Made by a program: the position numbers and the translations under genes | Shown here: one piece after another, positions 32,609-45,460 of the stretch | Layout: each line of letters opens with the position of its first letter | Position numbering within the stretch: the first letter of the stretch is position 1 | Notes under the pieces: generated by a model | Told to the model about the DNA's origin: nothing | Seen by the model: the letters and a program-made list of their open reading frames with translations, nothing else | The model's database searches: none | DNA from: Diplonema papillatum | Taxonomy: Eukaryota; Euglenozoa; Diplonemea; Diplonemida; Diplonemidae | Direction: 5' to 3' | DNA length: 64,000 nucleotides | NCBI GenBank assembly: GCA_030068145.1 | Contig: JAPJBO010000308.1 | Location: 173,228 to 237,227, forward strand

Positions 32609-34437
32609 CAGGCCGGGGCCTGCAGAGGCGACGGCGTCGGAGATGAGCTTCGCCGCCGCTGCTTCTCCTTCTGCGCGCGTGATGGCGGCCAGCTTTTCTT
32701 GCTCGTTCCGCAGGACGACCCACTGGAACTTCTGCGCTTCCTGCTGGGCGACCTGCTTGGCCTCAACGGCTGCCATGAACTCCGAGCCGAAGGTGATGTC
32801 CATCAACGAGATGTCGTCGAGGATGATGTCGAAGTCGTTCATTGCCTTCGCGGCCAACTTCTTCCGGATCGCCTGCGAGACGCTCTCACGCTTCACCACC
32901 AGCTCCTCGGCGTTGTACTCGGCGACAACCGCCTTCATGATCTCGTTTCCTGTTTAGAGTTAAAGTTCGCTTAAGAACCCGGGACGTTTTTTTGAGGCTG
33001 GGCTTCATCGTGTATGGCGCGGGGGCCCTTTTTGAGAGGAGGTCAAGAAACGAGAAAGGGCGAAAGCGCTGTTTTTTTCTTTTTTTTTTTTTCTCGCCGT
33101 TGCACCGCACCGGGGTGCTTCGGCCCTTGAAGCCACGGACACAACAAGCGGCACCACTTTACAGTTGAACTTTAGCCACAATGTTGTGGCCAAATTGTGG
33201 CTATATTTCGTAGTAGCATTGTAAACACGAAAGAGAACGCGTTTGGGAGACGATTAGCCTAACGATCATATTCACTCACTATCATCCACTAACAGGCTAA
33301 TCCACCCCGGCACGTACAAACGTTTTCTAACACAATCCTTCCGGAACCGACCGAACGTACCATAATCTGGGAACCTTAGGAACAAGAGAAATGTGCCTTA
33401 GCGGACTTAGGGGTGTCCCTGCTGCACATTTGGCGACGGTCCCTATTTTGCTTTGTTGGTTTCTTGTACCAGTTCTCAAGCACCAGCAAAAGGGTTGCAT
33501 GCCGACCGACCGAACGCACCTCTCAATATCGGAACCTTAGAAACGAAGACAGTGCAAAAAAATTGATCGAAAAAAAGACCACCCAAAACACGCGAAACAC
33601 CGTTTCAAGGGCCGATGCACCGGTACTTCGGCCCTTGAAGCCACGGACACAACAAGCGACACCACCATCCAGCACGGAACCTGAAGCGTCTGCAGACAGG
33701 GCAGCAGCAATCTTCCCCCCGTGGCAGCGCGACCCATTTGACCCTTGATGCACGCGAGTGTTTCCATCGCAGAATGAAGCAGACATACCGATACTCGGCA
33801 AGACTCGCTCGTTGTAGTCAAGACCAAGGGTCTGATACAAGTTGCCCAGGTGCGACGGGCTCGGGCGGAAGAGCACACGCAGCTTGATGTGCACCTTCTG
33901 CAGATCCTTCGTCCCGGTCATCGTCTCGATGACGGCCGGGCGCAGGCGCATGTCGTACACCTTAGGGTAGTGCAGATAAGGAACCTGAGGATGTGTTAAG
34001 GAGTTTGCTTACTTGTACTTGAGCGTACCGAGATACAGTAGGGTTCGAGTGGTAGACGGATAGGGGACCTGAAAGGGATTGAAGGAGATTTCTCTCCGTA
34101 GGGATACACAGTAAGGTTCGGGTGGCTGCAGATACGGAGCCTGGGATTGGATTATGCTCTTCCGCTGACACATCTTACGTTGTGCAACACTCGCGTCTGT
34201 CAAACGTATCCCGACCGCTGGAGTTTGATTCCGGCCGCCAGTTGAATACCAGCAAAGCAAAAAGGATACCTTGAAGTGGATCCCCTCGTATTTAACCTCG
34301 TGCTGCACGCCGTCAATGCGGTCGTAGATGATGCAGGCCTCCCCCGGGTACAGCACGTAGCAGAACTGGGAGACAGCGAACCCTCCCAGACTGACCGCCA
34401 CTGTCAGTCTGCTCACGTTTCTCATGATCGCGTCCAT
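32609..34437 (-). CDS. PHB: Prohibitin (PHB1-like), three exons, last exon not found
   Basis: Prohibitins form ring complexes in the mitochondrial inner membrane that stabilise newly made membrane proteins. Exon 1 is 34437-34270 (ATG; ends TTCAAG|GTATCC), exon 2 is 33984-33789 (after CATCCTCAG; ends ATCG|GTATGT), exon 3 is 32949-32609 (after CTAAACAG; ends CTG|GTATGT). Phases 0 and 1 join cleanly into 235 codons. Residues about 11-28 are the N-terminal hydrophobic anchor; EGIHFKVPYLHYPKVYDMR, TGTKDLQKV and ERVLPSIGNEIM follow, then the coiled-coil block EAKQVAQQEAQ. TFGSEF favours PHB1 over PHB2, but YQTLGLDY is PHB2-like. The conserved final roughly 45 residues (after GPGL) are missing. Reading through the donor adds 39 unrelated residues to a stop at 32492. 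Either the last exon lies beyond a long intron or the gene is truncated. Confidence 0.88.
33105..33175 (+). repeat. Dispersed repeat in prohibitin intron 2 (copy 1)
   Basis: Contains TTCGGCCCTTGAAGCCACGG then ACACAACAAGCG. A longer copy is at 33600-33715 in the same intron and another at 26820-26915. Confidence 0.75.
33600..33715 (+). repeat. Dispersed repeat in prohibitin intron 2 (copy 2)
   Basis: Same family as 33105-33175; extends further, through GTCTGCAGACAGGGCAGC. Two copies in one 839-base intron suggest the intron grew by repeat insertion. Confidence 0.75.
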
Positions 34438-34699
34438 TGTCTAAGTGTGTCTTCCACCCCCCCTTCCGGCCCGCCTTGTGCTCCTTTGTATCTACGCACC
34501 TCGGCACAGACGCAGATCCGCAAAAATACATCGGCATGGCACGTCTTTAATAGGCCGAACTCAGTGATTTGAAAGGTTGCTGCAACTTGCGTGTGTAATG
34601 CGCCGCTGAGAAAGACAAAGTACTTTTGACAAACAGACGCGGTGTGGAGCGAGGGATGCGCGCTTCTCATTTCGACTAAACACGGGGTTTATTTTGGGC

Positions 34700-35752
34700 A
34701 AGGTCAGAAATCGTGCGCAAGCGCAAAAGAATTCTTGTCATCAGCCGCAAAAATGCGTACGAATACCACTATTCATGTTGATCATCATCATGCCGTTGGG
34801 ACGCCGGAAAGAGCGCTTGTCATCCTAACCAAACACGAGTCGCTTTCAAGGTCAGGAAACGTGCGCAAGCGCAAAAGAATTTTTGTCATCAGTCACAAAA
34901 GAGCGTACGAATACCACTATTCATGTTGATCATCATGCTGCTGGGATGGAGAAGGCTTCTCATTCTAACTAAGCACACGGTTCGCATACGGGGGGAAGGT
35001 CAGAAACGTGCGCGAGCGCAAAAGAATTGTTGTCGTCAGTCGCAAAAATGCGTACGAATACCACTATTCATGTTGATCATCATGACGCTGGGACGCTTGC
35101 GGGAACCGCGGATTCACCACATCTATCGGAGGTCGCTTTTTGGGAAGGTCAGAAAAGGTGCGCGAGCGCAAAAAGAATTCCGTCATCAGTCGCAGAAAAG
35201 CGTACGAATACCACTATTCATGTTGATCATCATACCGCGACGCGATGTGAGAAGCGCGGGTTTCAACAGCCAAGCACGAGTCCTTTGGGGGGAATGTTAG
35301 CTCCAAGACCAGGCGCTACTTGCCTCTCATGTATGGAGGGGGAGAGGTCAGATAAAATGCGCGAGCGCAAGAGAATCCTTGTCGTCAGTCGCAAAAAATG
35401 CGTACGAATACCACTATTCATGGTGATCATCATGCCGCTAGGACGCATGTGAGAAGCGCGGGGTTCAGCAGCCAAACACGGGTCGGTTTTAGAGTTATAA
35501 TTGTTGGGGGAGAGGTCAGGTAAAATGCGCGAGCGCAAGAGAATCGTTGTCGTCAGTCGCAGAAGAGCGTACGAATACCACTATTCATGGTGATCATCAT
35601 GCCGATGTGAGAAGCGCGGGGTTCAGCAGCCAAACACGGGTCGTTTTTTTTGGGGGGGGAAGGTCAGATAAAATGCGCAAGCGCAAGAGAACTGTTATCG
35701 TCAGTCGCAGAAAAGCGTACGAATACCACTATTCACGTTGATCATCATGCTA
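34700..35752 (-). repeat. Array of seven 85-nt units with box C/D-like motifs, spaced about 150 bp
   Basis: Cores (+ coordinates, box D to box C) are 34704-34788, 34852-34936, 35000-35083, 35149-35233, 35348-35433, 35516-35600 and 35664-35748: 84-86 nt each, with unrelated 60-110-base spacers. Read on the minus strand each core begins ATGATGA (box C consensus RUGAUGA), has an internal CTGA followed at once by YGA (D' and C' overlapping), and ends CTGA (box D). A stable terminal stem is not obvious. On the plus strand the cores can encode a short basic peptide ending AYEYHYS and a TGA stop. The array is certain; a snoRNA-like role is a hypothesis. It lies about 260 bases upstream of prohibitin. 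Confidence 0.85.
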
Positions 35753-36338
35753 CAAATGGGAAGATGCCATTCGGCATCCGACGAAGACGGCATCCCTATG
35801 TTGTCAACCGGCGGTGGCAGGGGTTATTTATCCGGACGCAACGTGTTCGGAGCAGGGGAAAACACGTGTTTTAAGGATCGCGTATGTCCAAGAAGTGTTT
35901 TGGGGCAGAAAGACGGCATGCGCGTGCGTCGTCGTCGTGATAAAGAGTGTTCCTTGGTTTTTGGACAGGGGCGACGAAGGCGTGGAAAAAGTGACCCTTC
36001 TGGAGTCACGTAGCTGGCATAGTGTGACTCAGGTACTCATTTGCATGCAGAAGTTAGGGGGAAGGACGTGATGCGGCTGCTTCGGCAGTGACCCTGGTGG
36101 AGGAAAACCACGCGCAGGGGAACGTGTTTTCTCAATTACTTGAAAGCCCCTCCCCCCGACTGTAGTGGTTGAGGAAGGTGCAAACATGGAAGCAGCTACA
36201 GTAGCTCTGCACGAGACTTGGGCACGTGCCTCGCGTGGGGCAGGTGAGCCTGTGACCCGCGTTGAGAACCCTGGAGCCCGGCATGTGTGCCGTTTACGGG
36301 ATACATGTCGGCGTCCTACTCATGGGGGACCAAGGTAG

Positions 36339-37493
36339 GCACTTTCACACCTCAACCCCGGACCAACCACTAACGCGACAAGGAGCGGCGTCAGCGTCAG
36401 GCCGCTAAAAACTCGGCGTCAAGAGAAACGCAACACGGGAGGAAGAGAAAAACAGTGGCTGGCGAGGGACGAACTACCCGAACCGCTGACAGCAGTCTTC
36501 TTCGACGGCGGCTCGCGGAACAACGGGACGCGTGGGGCCGTTTCGGGTGCAGGAGCCGTATACTACCTCGCGGGGAAGAAACAATGGGAGATTTGTGCCT
36601 CGATCGAAGAGCGAGCGACTAACAACGTCGCGGAGTACACGGCTCTGATCAAGGCACTGCACCGACTGCAAGACCAGCCAGGGCTGAGCGGAGAGCTGGT
36701 TGTTCGGGGGGACAGCGGACTTGTCGTTGACCAGATGACAGGAAACGCACGCTGTTCCGAAGCTCTGCGACCGTACAAGACGAGGGCGCAGGCAGAGGTG
36801 GCGGAACTGCGGCAGAAAGGCACCGACATCAAGTTGGAGCACGTGCCGCGCGAGCAGAATATCGACGCCGATGCTCTATCGAATCGCGCGATGGATATGG
36901 TTCAGAGACGAGCGACAGCCGAGTATCGGGACTCGGCGACCGCGAAATCGTACGCGATGAAGAGCGCGATGCGACGGCTGACGAGTATCGTGCAGACGCC
37001 GATTCACCCGGCGTTTGAGAAGCAAGTCAACGTCCTGACGTCTCTCGGAGGCGGGAACATGGCTGGACTCAACAAGCGACCGCAAATAGCGAACCAGCAG
37101 GCGTTTGAAGCTGTGATGCGCGCCTACGAAGCCGCCGCACGAGAGCAGATGGCGAAGAAGGCCGGCGACAAGGTGCGAGCTGTACCGCAGGCTGGGCTCC
37201 GCAAAGCTGCAACACTGAATGGCAGTTTTCGACCGCAGACGCTTTACCCGTCGGGATGGGAGCGCAAGCAGGCTCGATGGAAGCACGAAGTCAAGCAGGA
37301 GTCGGATGAGCTTCGTTACTTCACTGCCGCAGGTTCCCCCCTGCCCTGGGAGGTCCGCTTGGCTGCCTTCGAGTTGCGTTTCCGCGTTGGTGTTGTTGCT
37401 TCGCTTTTGGACTCGTTCTTCGACTTCGCACGGTCCCAACGTCCTGGTCTGCCCTTGGTGCACGTCTTGCGCTCAGTCTGCGAGTTCGTCTAG
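36339..37493 (+). CDS. RNase H-domain protein (retroelement-related or domesticated), no ATG at 5' end
   Basis: The frame is open from 36339 (after a TAG at 36336) to the stop ending at 37493, 384 codons. The first in-frame ATG, at 36735, is already inside the domain, so the true start is upstream by splicing, non-AUG, or lost. The RNase H fold is clear: FFDGGSRNNG (catalytic Asp codon 36504), TNNVAEYTALIKALHRL (Glu 36633), VVRGDSGLVVDQM (Asp 36711) and EHVPREQNIDADALSNRAMD (Asp 36870); all four acidic residues are present. This is the plant/bacterial-like type common in retroelements, which cuts RNA in RNA-DNA hybrids. The 170-residue C-terminal region is Ala/Arg-rich, then hydrophobic, and unrecognised. 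It is the only plus-strand coding gene left of 56 kb. A 26-bp direct repeat flanks it (36360-36385, 37635-37661). Confidence 0.7.
   Translation, partial: ALSHLNPGPTTNATRSGVSVRPLKTRRQEKRNTGGREKQWLARDELPEPLTAVFFDGGSRNNGTRGAVSGAGAVYYLAGKKQWEICASIEERATNNVAEYTALIKALHRLQDQPGLSGELVVRGDSGLVVDQMTGNARCSEALRPYKTRAQAEVAELRQKGTDIKLEHVPREQNIDADALSNRAMDMVQRRATAEYRDSATAKSYAMKSAMRRLTSIVQTPIHPAFEKQVNVLTSLGGGNMAGLNKRPQIANQQAFEAVMRAYEAAAREQMAKKAGDKVRAVPQAGLRKAATLNGSFRPQTLYPSGWERKQARWKHEVKQESDELRYFTAAGSPLPWEVRLAAFELRFRVGVVASLLDSFFDFARSQRPGLPLVHVLRSVCEFV
36360..36385 (+). repeat. 26-bp direct repeat, left copy
   Basis: Reads GGACCA then ACCACTAACGCGACAAGGAG; the copy at 37635-37661 differs by one extra T. The pair brackets the RNase H gene and could be a target duplication, although no poly(A) precedes the right copy. 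Confidence 0.7.
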
Positions 37494-37634
37494 TGTCCGA
37501 TGAAACCCCTTGTCAATACCACCCAACGACTGCAACGCGCGTGCGAAATGTCGGACGCTAGCGTCTGTCAAGAGCATGCGTGACTCAGCCGTGTTTTAAA
37601 GGTGAGATGAGGGGCACCGGCTCACTCTGTCAAA

Positions 37635-37661
37635 GGACCATACCACTAACGCGACAAGGAG
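37635..37661 (+). repeat. 26-bp direct repeat, right copy
   Basis: Partner of 36360-36385 (ACCACTAACGCGACAAGGAG is the same in both). Confidence 0.7.
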
Positions 37662-40966
<3,305 letters not shown>

Positions 40967-41381
40967 CAGGGTGTCAATTTCTTACGTGTAAATTGAGGAT
41001 GGGCCTGTCGGTGAAGGACTCCATCCAATCTGTTGTGATTAGACCATCCGCCTATGCTGGGGACGGTATGGCATGTGCTGCAAGAACCTCGTGCTGCGGA
41101 ATTGCTAGGTATCAACGATGCGCACGCATGCAGACAGCCTACGCAAGTCTCGCATGCTCCACAAGAGCTCTCCTTTTCGGGTTTAGAGACCGACGAAAAA
41201 GAGTCTGCAGAATCAACCTCTCGAGTGTGCCATGCGTTATCATTCGCGGCGAAGGCACGATGGTTTGCTCACAGCGTCATCGGTGGTCGACCCGTCTCGG
41301 GTCCGGTTGACGTTAGGGCCGAAGGACTGCTGAACTGCGATGCTGCGGCGCGTCGCAGACCGGCTGGTGCCTGGCCGGGGG

Positions 41382-41816
41382 TCACCGTCTCCTTGGCGGC
41401 TTCGCCGCGACGAGGGGCGTGCGGTGGGCGGCTTTCGCCGGGGCGTTGCCGCTGAAGTGCGCCTGCAAGTGCCGCGCGTAGTCGCGGTCCTGCTCGCGCT
41501 CGAACCACCAGTTGCCGAGGATGTAGCAGCAGGACACCAGGAACAGCGCCGCGCCGCTGTAGGCGAGCACGGTGAACGACGGCCAGTCGCGGTGGGCCGC
41601 GCGCATCGCGGCGGACGAGAGGCCGAGCGCGAGCCCGAACCCGGCGACGTAGAACGGCCGCTGCTTGACGCCTTCCTTTCCCGGGCGCGCGGCGCCCGGC
41701 CCGCCCCCTTCGCAGTCGCCCTTCGCGCACTCCGGCGCCGCCGCCTCCGCCGGGGCGGCCGCTTTCTTCAGCGGGTTCTCGCCGTTGTCGTCGCAAGGGG
41801 GCGCGCCGTCCGCCAT
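41382..41816 (-). CDS. Small two-pass membrane protein, 144 residues, unidentified
   Basis: Starts at ATG 41816. Residues 1-52 are Ala/Pro/Gly/Lys-rich and hydrophilic. Two hydrophobic segments follow: about 55-72 (FYVAGFGLALGLSSAA) and about 80-103 (FTVLAYSGAALFLVSCCYIL), joined by a short basic loop (MRAAHRDW), which suggests a hairpin with both ends on the same side. After NWWFEREQDRDYARHLQAHF comes a basic tail (KPPRRR). The compact hairpin form is common among small ER, mitochondrial or plastid membrane proteins, but I recognise no family. Very high GC at third codon positions fits the other minus-strand genes. Coding is likely from composition and length. Confidence 0.6.
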   Translation of the reverse strand: MADGAPPCDDNGENPLKKAAAPAEAAAPECAKGDCEGGGPGAARPGKEGVKQRPFYVAGFGLALGLSSAAMRAAHRDWPSFTVLAYSGAALFLVSCCYILGNWWFEREQDRDYARHLQAHFSGNAPAKAAHRTPLVAAKPPRRR

Positions 41817-42791
41817 CCTTTCCCCGTCTTACCCCCCTCCACGTTTCCCCCCGCTCTCTTCCTTTTCGCTCTTTATTTTGGACCGTTTCGGGTTTTAATT
41901 AAGAAGCCGGTATTTTTGAGTCTCCGGTGGACCGTCGAGGTGGGGAAGGGTATTGAAGGGCGAGCAAACGCGGTTTGTGGAACGGGTTTGATTTTTGTTT
42001 TTCCGTACTGAGAAACAGGGGTATCAGTCAAGGTCGTGGCCATTTACCCCCTTGCCAGCCGAAAGTTGGGTTCCCTTCTAGTTGCAAGCAGGTATGAACG
42101 GGGGGGCACTCCCGGTTCACGGTCAACGGATACAGGGCAACGCGTGCGCTTCATTCACAGTGGTGGCCCCCACCGTGTACGGTACTTACACTGGTGCGGG
42201 TTTGCGAGAAAATATCGGTACTCTGCCAGTCTGGAACGTATTGGAATGGGCTAAAATCGGGGCTGGTGTACGAGGATGCTTGAATGGCCTTTGAGAGAGA
42301 GGCGTGTTCAACATGGTCCTAAGCGAGGGTCCTGCTTACCACCTGGCTAAAATATTGTCGAATGGAGTGAGGGTTGGGGAGCTAGGCGAGCGTGCACAAC
42401 AATACTAAGCAAGAATGTCACCAAATATCTAAGTAGGCAAGAGGGCGAGAAAAAAGGCAGAGAGGGAAGCTTTAGAAACATCGGGGACACTGGCCAATAC
42501 GTTTGCCTACGCGTTTGTGAATACGTGTGTGGTCCCGGTTTGATAGTTGGGACACAACACGCTGTCGACCGTCTCTTGTCAATCATAACGACCGCGTTTG
42601 TTACTACAAAACATCGCGTGCTCAAAGCAGGCGTTTGTCTGAAAGTGAGTTGAAACATGCGAACGGTGGAGACAGGTCTACCGCTACTTTTGAACTGTCC
42701 TTTCGCGACGAGATTGCGCAAATCTGCAACGTCTGTCGTGTGTGTGTGCGGCCGACACAGTTGCGAAAAAATTTGGCGGTTCAGTGCGCCT
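41817..42791. other. No gene recognised
   Basis: The 5' flank of the membrane protein includes GGGTTTTAATTAAGAAGCC and TTTTTGAGTCTCCGG, possibly a decayed TTTTAGAGTTAAAG-family copy at about 41890-41925. Nothing else is supported. Confidence 0.4.
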
Positions 42792-44210
42792 CTACCACAG
42801 AGACTTCCACTCGCTTTCGAGCGATGTTTTTGTGGACTTGGCGGGGACGCCGAAGTGCTGTTTCAGAGAGGCAACGAGCGTGTCGTACTCAGCGACCGCA
42901 GCTGAGGCCGACGTGGCGACGGATGGTGTTGCTGGGTCGCTGGGAAGCATTTTGGTTCTCGTTTGCGCTTTGGACGCGCCGCAACGACGGGTGGATGTCG
43001 TCGAAGGCTTTCCAGTGAGGAGGTTCTTCGCTTTCGCGCTGGGCGGCTTCTTGCTGTTCGCGCACGTTTCCGCAACGGGTGTCAAAGGGAGCCTCCCGCT
43101 GCAGCGTTTGACGACGATGGCTCGGGTGTCTTGGTGCAGCCCTACCAGCGCTTTGCCGAGGAAAGTACGCGACGGGTGGCCTGCCGCGGGCTCGTGCTTT
43201 GTGTCAGCTACGCCGATGATCTCGCTCACGTCGCAGACCAGTTCTTTCACTTTCCGCTCGCTCGCTTCAGCAGCGCCTTCCAGGTCACGCAGGCGCTCGT
43301 TGACTTTCTCTTTCTGGCTTGCAGCGGCGCGCGACGCCTTCGACAGCTCTCTGCGCACGCGCTCGATGCCCTCCAACTGGATCGTCTTCTCGTACATCCC
43401 GACCCTCACTGCCTCAGTCCTCTCCTCCAAAAGTGCGCGAAGCTCTCTTTTTGGCATGTTTCTTGCCTCCGGCGGGGGGTCCCTCGCATACGCCTCTAAG
43501 CCTTTCAGCTGATCCTCAATTGCAAGCAACTCATCGCCTGCGAAAGCTTCCGTCTTATCCAACCTCTCCAGCGCTCTTCTCCTGCTTTTCGTCAGGTCGT
43601 GCAGTACCAGCAGCAGCTCGTGGAGAGACTCGGAGACCGCATGCTGCGAACCGGACTTCGCCCGTTCGCCTTCAATGTAAGATGACAAACTTTGTTTCAG
43701 GTTATCCAAGAGCTCGTCAGTACCTGCAGCACAGTCCGCAAGATCCGCGCAAAGGAACTGATATTCCAGCAACAACCGGTCGTGGTCTGTAGCGAGTCGT
43801 TGCATGAGTTTCTTATCCGACGGAGTCTTGCCGCCACGTGAACGCCGCCGCTCACGGCAGAGCAGCACGTCTTCGTCATCCAGTAGGAGCGGCCCACCTC
43901 GCTGCTTTGTTTTTCTCTTCTCTTCTGTTAAGAAAGCTGCAATGGGAACTTCTTGCTCTGCAATTCGGTCATCGACTTCCACGATCATCATCGCCAGCGT
44001 CTTGGCCTCCCTCTTCCACTCCCGCAGCTGCTGCGCAGCAGTTGCTTCGGCGCCCTTCTGTAATATCAGCTCGTTCGTCAGCCAATCTTTCTCACGTTTG
44101 AGCTGTCCCGAGATGCCCTCCTTCAACTTCATGACCTCGTTGCGCGCTTTCTGGATTTTTGCCTCAGCTGCCATCCGCTTCTTCTCTTCATCGTCTGTTG
44201 CTGCCTTCAT
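42792..44210 (-). CDS. Coiled-coil protein, 472 residues, unidentified
   Basis: ATG at 44210, single open frame. Residues 1-90 are almost wholly charged helix (DDEEKKRMAAEAKIQKARNE), 125-205 and 215-330 are further long helices with heptad character (ALLEERTEAVRVGMYEKTIQ, then KEKVNERLRDLEGAAEASE), and about 335-472 is a Ser/Thr/Lys/Pro-rich, probably disordered tail. There is no ATPase, kinesin or other catalytic motif. Cytoskeletal or scaffold proteins look like this, but so do many others. It is the rightmost host gene recognised, and continues the minus-strand run. Confidence 0.7.
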   Translation of the reverse strand: MKAATDDEEKKRMAAEAKIQKARNEVMKLKEGISGQLKREKDWLTNELILQKGAEATAAQQLREWKREAKTLAMMIVEVDDRIAEQEVPIAAFLTEEKRKTKQRGGPLLLDDEDVLLCRERRRSRGGKTPSDKKLMQRLATDHDRLLLEYQFLCADLADCAAGTDELLDNLKQSLSSYIEGERAKSGSQHAVSESLHELLLVLHDLTKSRRRALERLDKTEAFAGDELLAIEDQLKGLEAYARDPPPEARNMPKRELRALLEERTEAVRVGMYEKTIQLEGIERVRRELSKASRAAASQKEKVNERLRDLEGAAEASERKVKELVCDVSEIIGVADTKHEPAAGHPSRTFLGKALVGLHQDTRAIVVKRCSGRLPLTPVAETCANSKKPPSAKAKNLLTGKPSTTSTRRCGASKAQTRTKMLPSDPATPSVATSASAAVAEYDTLVASLKQHFGVPAKSTKTSLESEWKSLW

Positions 44211-45207
44211 CTCGCGTATTCTGCATGTTTGCCGTCAATCAATCAAGAACTATCAGGGTGTGGATTCGGCCATGTCTTAGCACGGTCTCTCGTGACAGGT
44301 CTACTACTGTACAGTCTGTACTGTACAGGCGGTAGGCACCTCTTCCGCAGTTGTGTTCCTGCAGCTGTATGATCTCAAGAAATGTCGAGGGGGGACACAT
44401 ACGTATCTCCTTGCTTCTGCATGTCAACCCGCTGGGCCTTGGAGTCTTCCAAAATCCTTTGCAGTACCCCTCGCAAGCGTCGATTATCCCTGTATGTTGT
44501 ATTAGTCTTTTCCAATGACACTGCTGCTACAGCGCGTGACAGGGATTGGCACGTTTTGTTAGCGTCTAGTCAACCTCGGAAACTTCTTCAAAAGAAGAAG
44601 CGTGCGAAGTACCCGCCGGCACACCCTTCAGAAGATGTCCGTATTTGCGTACCAAATACAAAAAAAAATGAAATCGGCCGCGTTTTTTTCACTCGTGGTC
44701 TAACGGGTAGCACGCGGGTGGGATTCGATCTCACCATGTATCACGGTTGTGATACGAAGCGTCTATTGTATTTTCTCCGAGTCTAGAGGTTGGTAAATTT
44801 GAAATTCTCAAATTTAGCTCTCTAGCGAGCTATCCCACTTTTCTGGGGCAGGCCGTGGGGGTACCCCCACCCCGGACATTTCTCTACCGTTTTTTTGGTA
44901 TTTTTGAGAATTCAAAATTCGTCGAAAATTATTCTCGCCTAACCTACCCTTTTCTCACCTAACCTGGGTGCGGTTTCCAAATGATTGAAATTGAAATTGA
45001 AATCTCGCTAGATAGATGAAAACGAAAAACTAACCCTCGCTTGGACGGCAAAGGCGTGCAAAGAAAGTTTGCCACAAACGCACCGAAAACACCCGAAGTA
45101 AACGGATCCGACGGAAATCGGAATCGGAAATGGCGAACCCAAAAATGGCTGGGATTTTTTGGATGTATGGGTGGTGAGTTCGAATCCCACCCTGGGCAAA
45201 TTTCAAT
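44211..45207. other. No protein gene; palindromes and a tRNA-like fragment
   Basis: Holds GTGGGGGTACCCCCAC (44855-44870, perfect palindrome) and AAATTTGAAATTCTCAAATTT-like symmetry at about 44797-44816, plus the tRNA-like fragment annotated separately. A lone T-arm-like string (GAGTTCGAATCCCAC) sits at about 45176-45190. Confidence 0.5.
44690..44755 (+). other. tRNA-like fragment lacking an anticodon arm
   Basis: TGGTCTAACGGG (44696-44707) fits the internal box A of tRNA genes, and GTGGG-ATTCGAT-CTCAC (44718-44734) folds as a T-arm with a box B-like loop, but only 10 bases separate them, so no anticodon arm fits. A perfect hairpin GTATCAC-GGTT-GTGATAC follows at 44738-44755. No acceptor stem pairs. 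A tRNA-derived repeat is the likeliest explanation. Confidence 0.3.
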
Positions 45208-45337
45208 GTTCGAGAATGGGCAAAAAGTTAGGCGACTGTTCGAGAATGGGCAAAAAGTTAAAAAGTGTTCGAGAATGGGCAAAAAGTTAGCGAGTGTTCG
45301 AGAATGGGCAAAAAGTTAAATTGTGTTCGAGTATGGG
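45208..45337 (+). repeat. 29-bp tandem array (about 4.5 units)
   Basis: Unit GTTCGAGAATGGGCAAAAAG followed by TTA and a variable 6-7 bases. The same array occurs at 48564-48720. Confidence 0.92.
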
Positions 45338-45374
45338 AATTAGCCCCTCGAAAACAATCTTCGACCGGAAAAAT

Positions 45375-45460
45375 GTCATGGGCGGGGTTCGAACCCGGAC
45401 TCACCGGCCTGAAGGTTTCGCTTCTTGAGTTCAGTGTGCGTTTTGGGCTAGGGACAAGGG
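45375..45460 (-). other. tRNA-like box A/box B pair on the minus strand
   Basis: On the minus strand CCGGGTTCGAACCCCGC (about 45408-45392) is a T-arm with four of five pairs and a perfect box B, preceded about 45 bases earlier by TAGCCCAAAACG (box A-like, one mismatch) and followed by a T-run at 45371-45367. The acceptor strands do not pair, so it is not a standard tRNA. Confidence 0.25.

Noticed and set aside
34700-35752. CRISPR array
   Set aside because: Repeats are 85 nt, variable, with spacers of 60-110 bases, in a eukaryotic genome without cas genes.
36351-36365. LNPGP next to the start of the RNase H frame as a 2A motif
   Set aside because: The required D-x-E before NPGP is absent (it reads SHLNPGP) and a stop codon lies five codons upstream.
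41054-42011. Plus-strand frames of 133-223 codons over 41.0-42.0 kb
   Set aside because: They are antisense to the small membrane protein gene, whose hydrophobic pattern and codon use are more convincing.
43319-43792. Plus-strand frames within the 42.8-44.2 kb gene
   Set aside because: Shadows of the coiled-coil coding sequence; Ser/Arg-rich with no motif.
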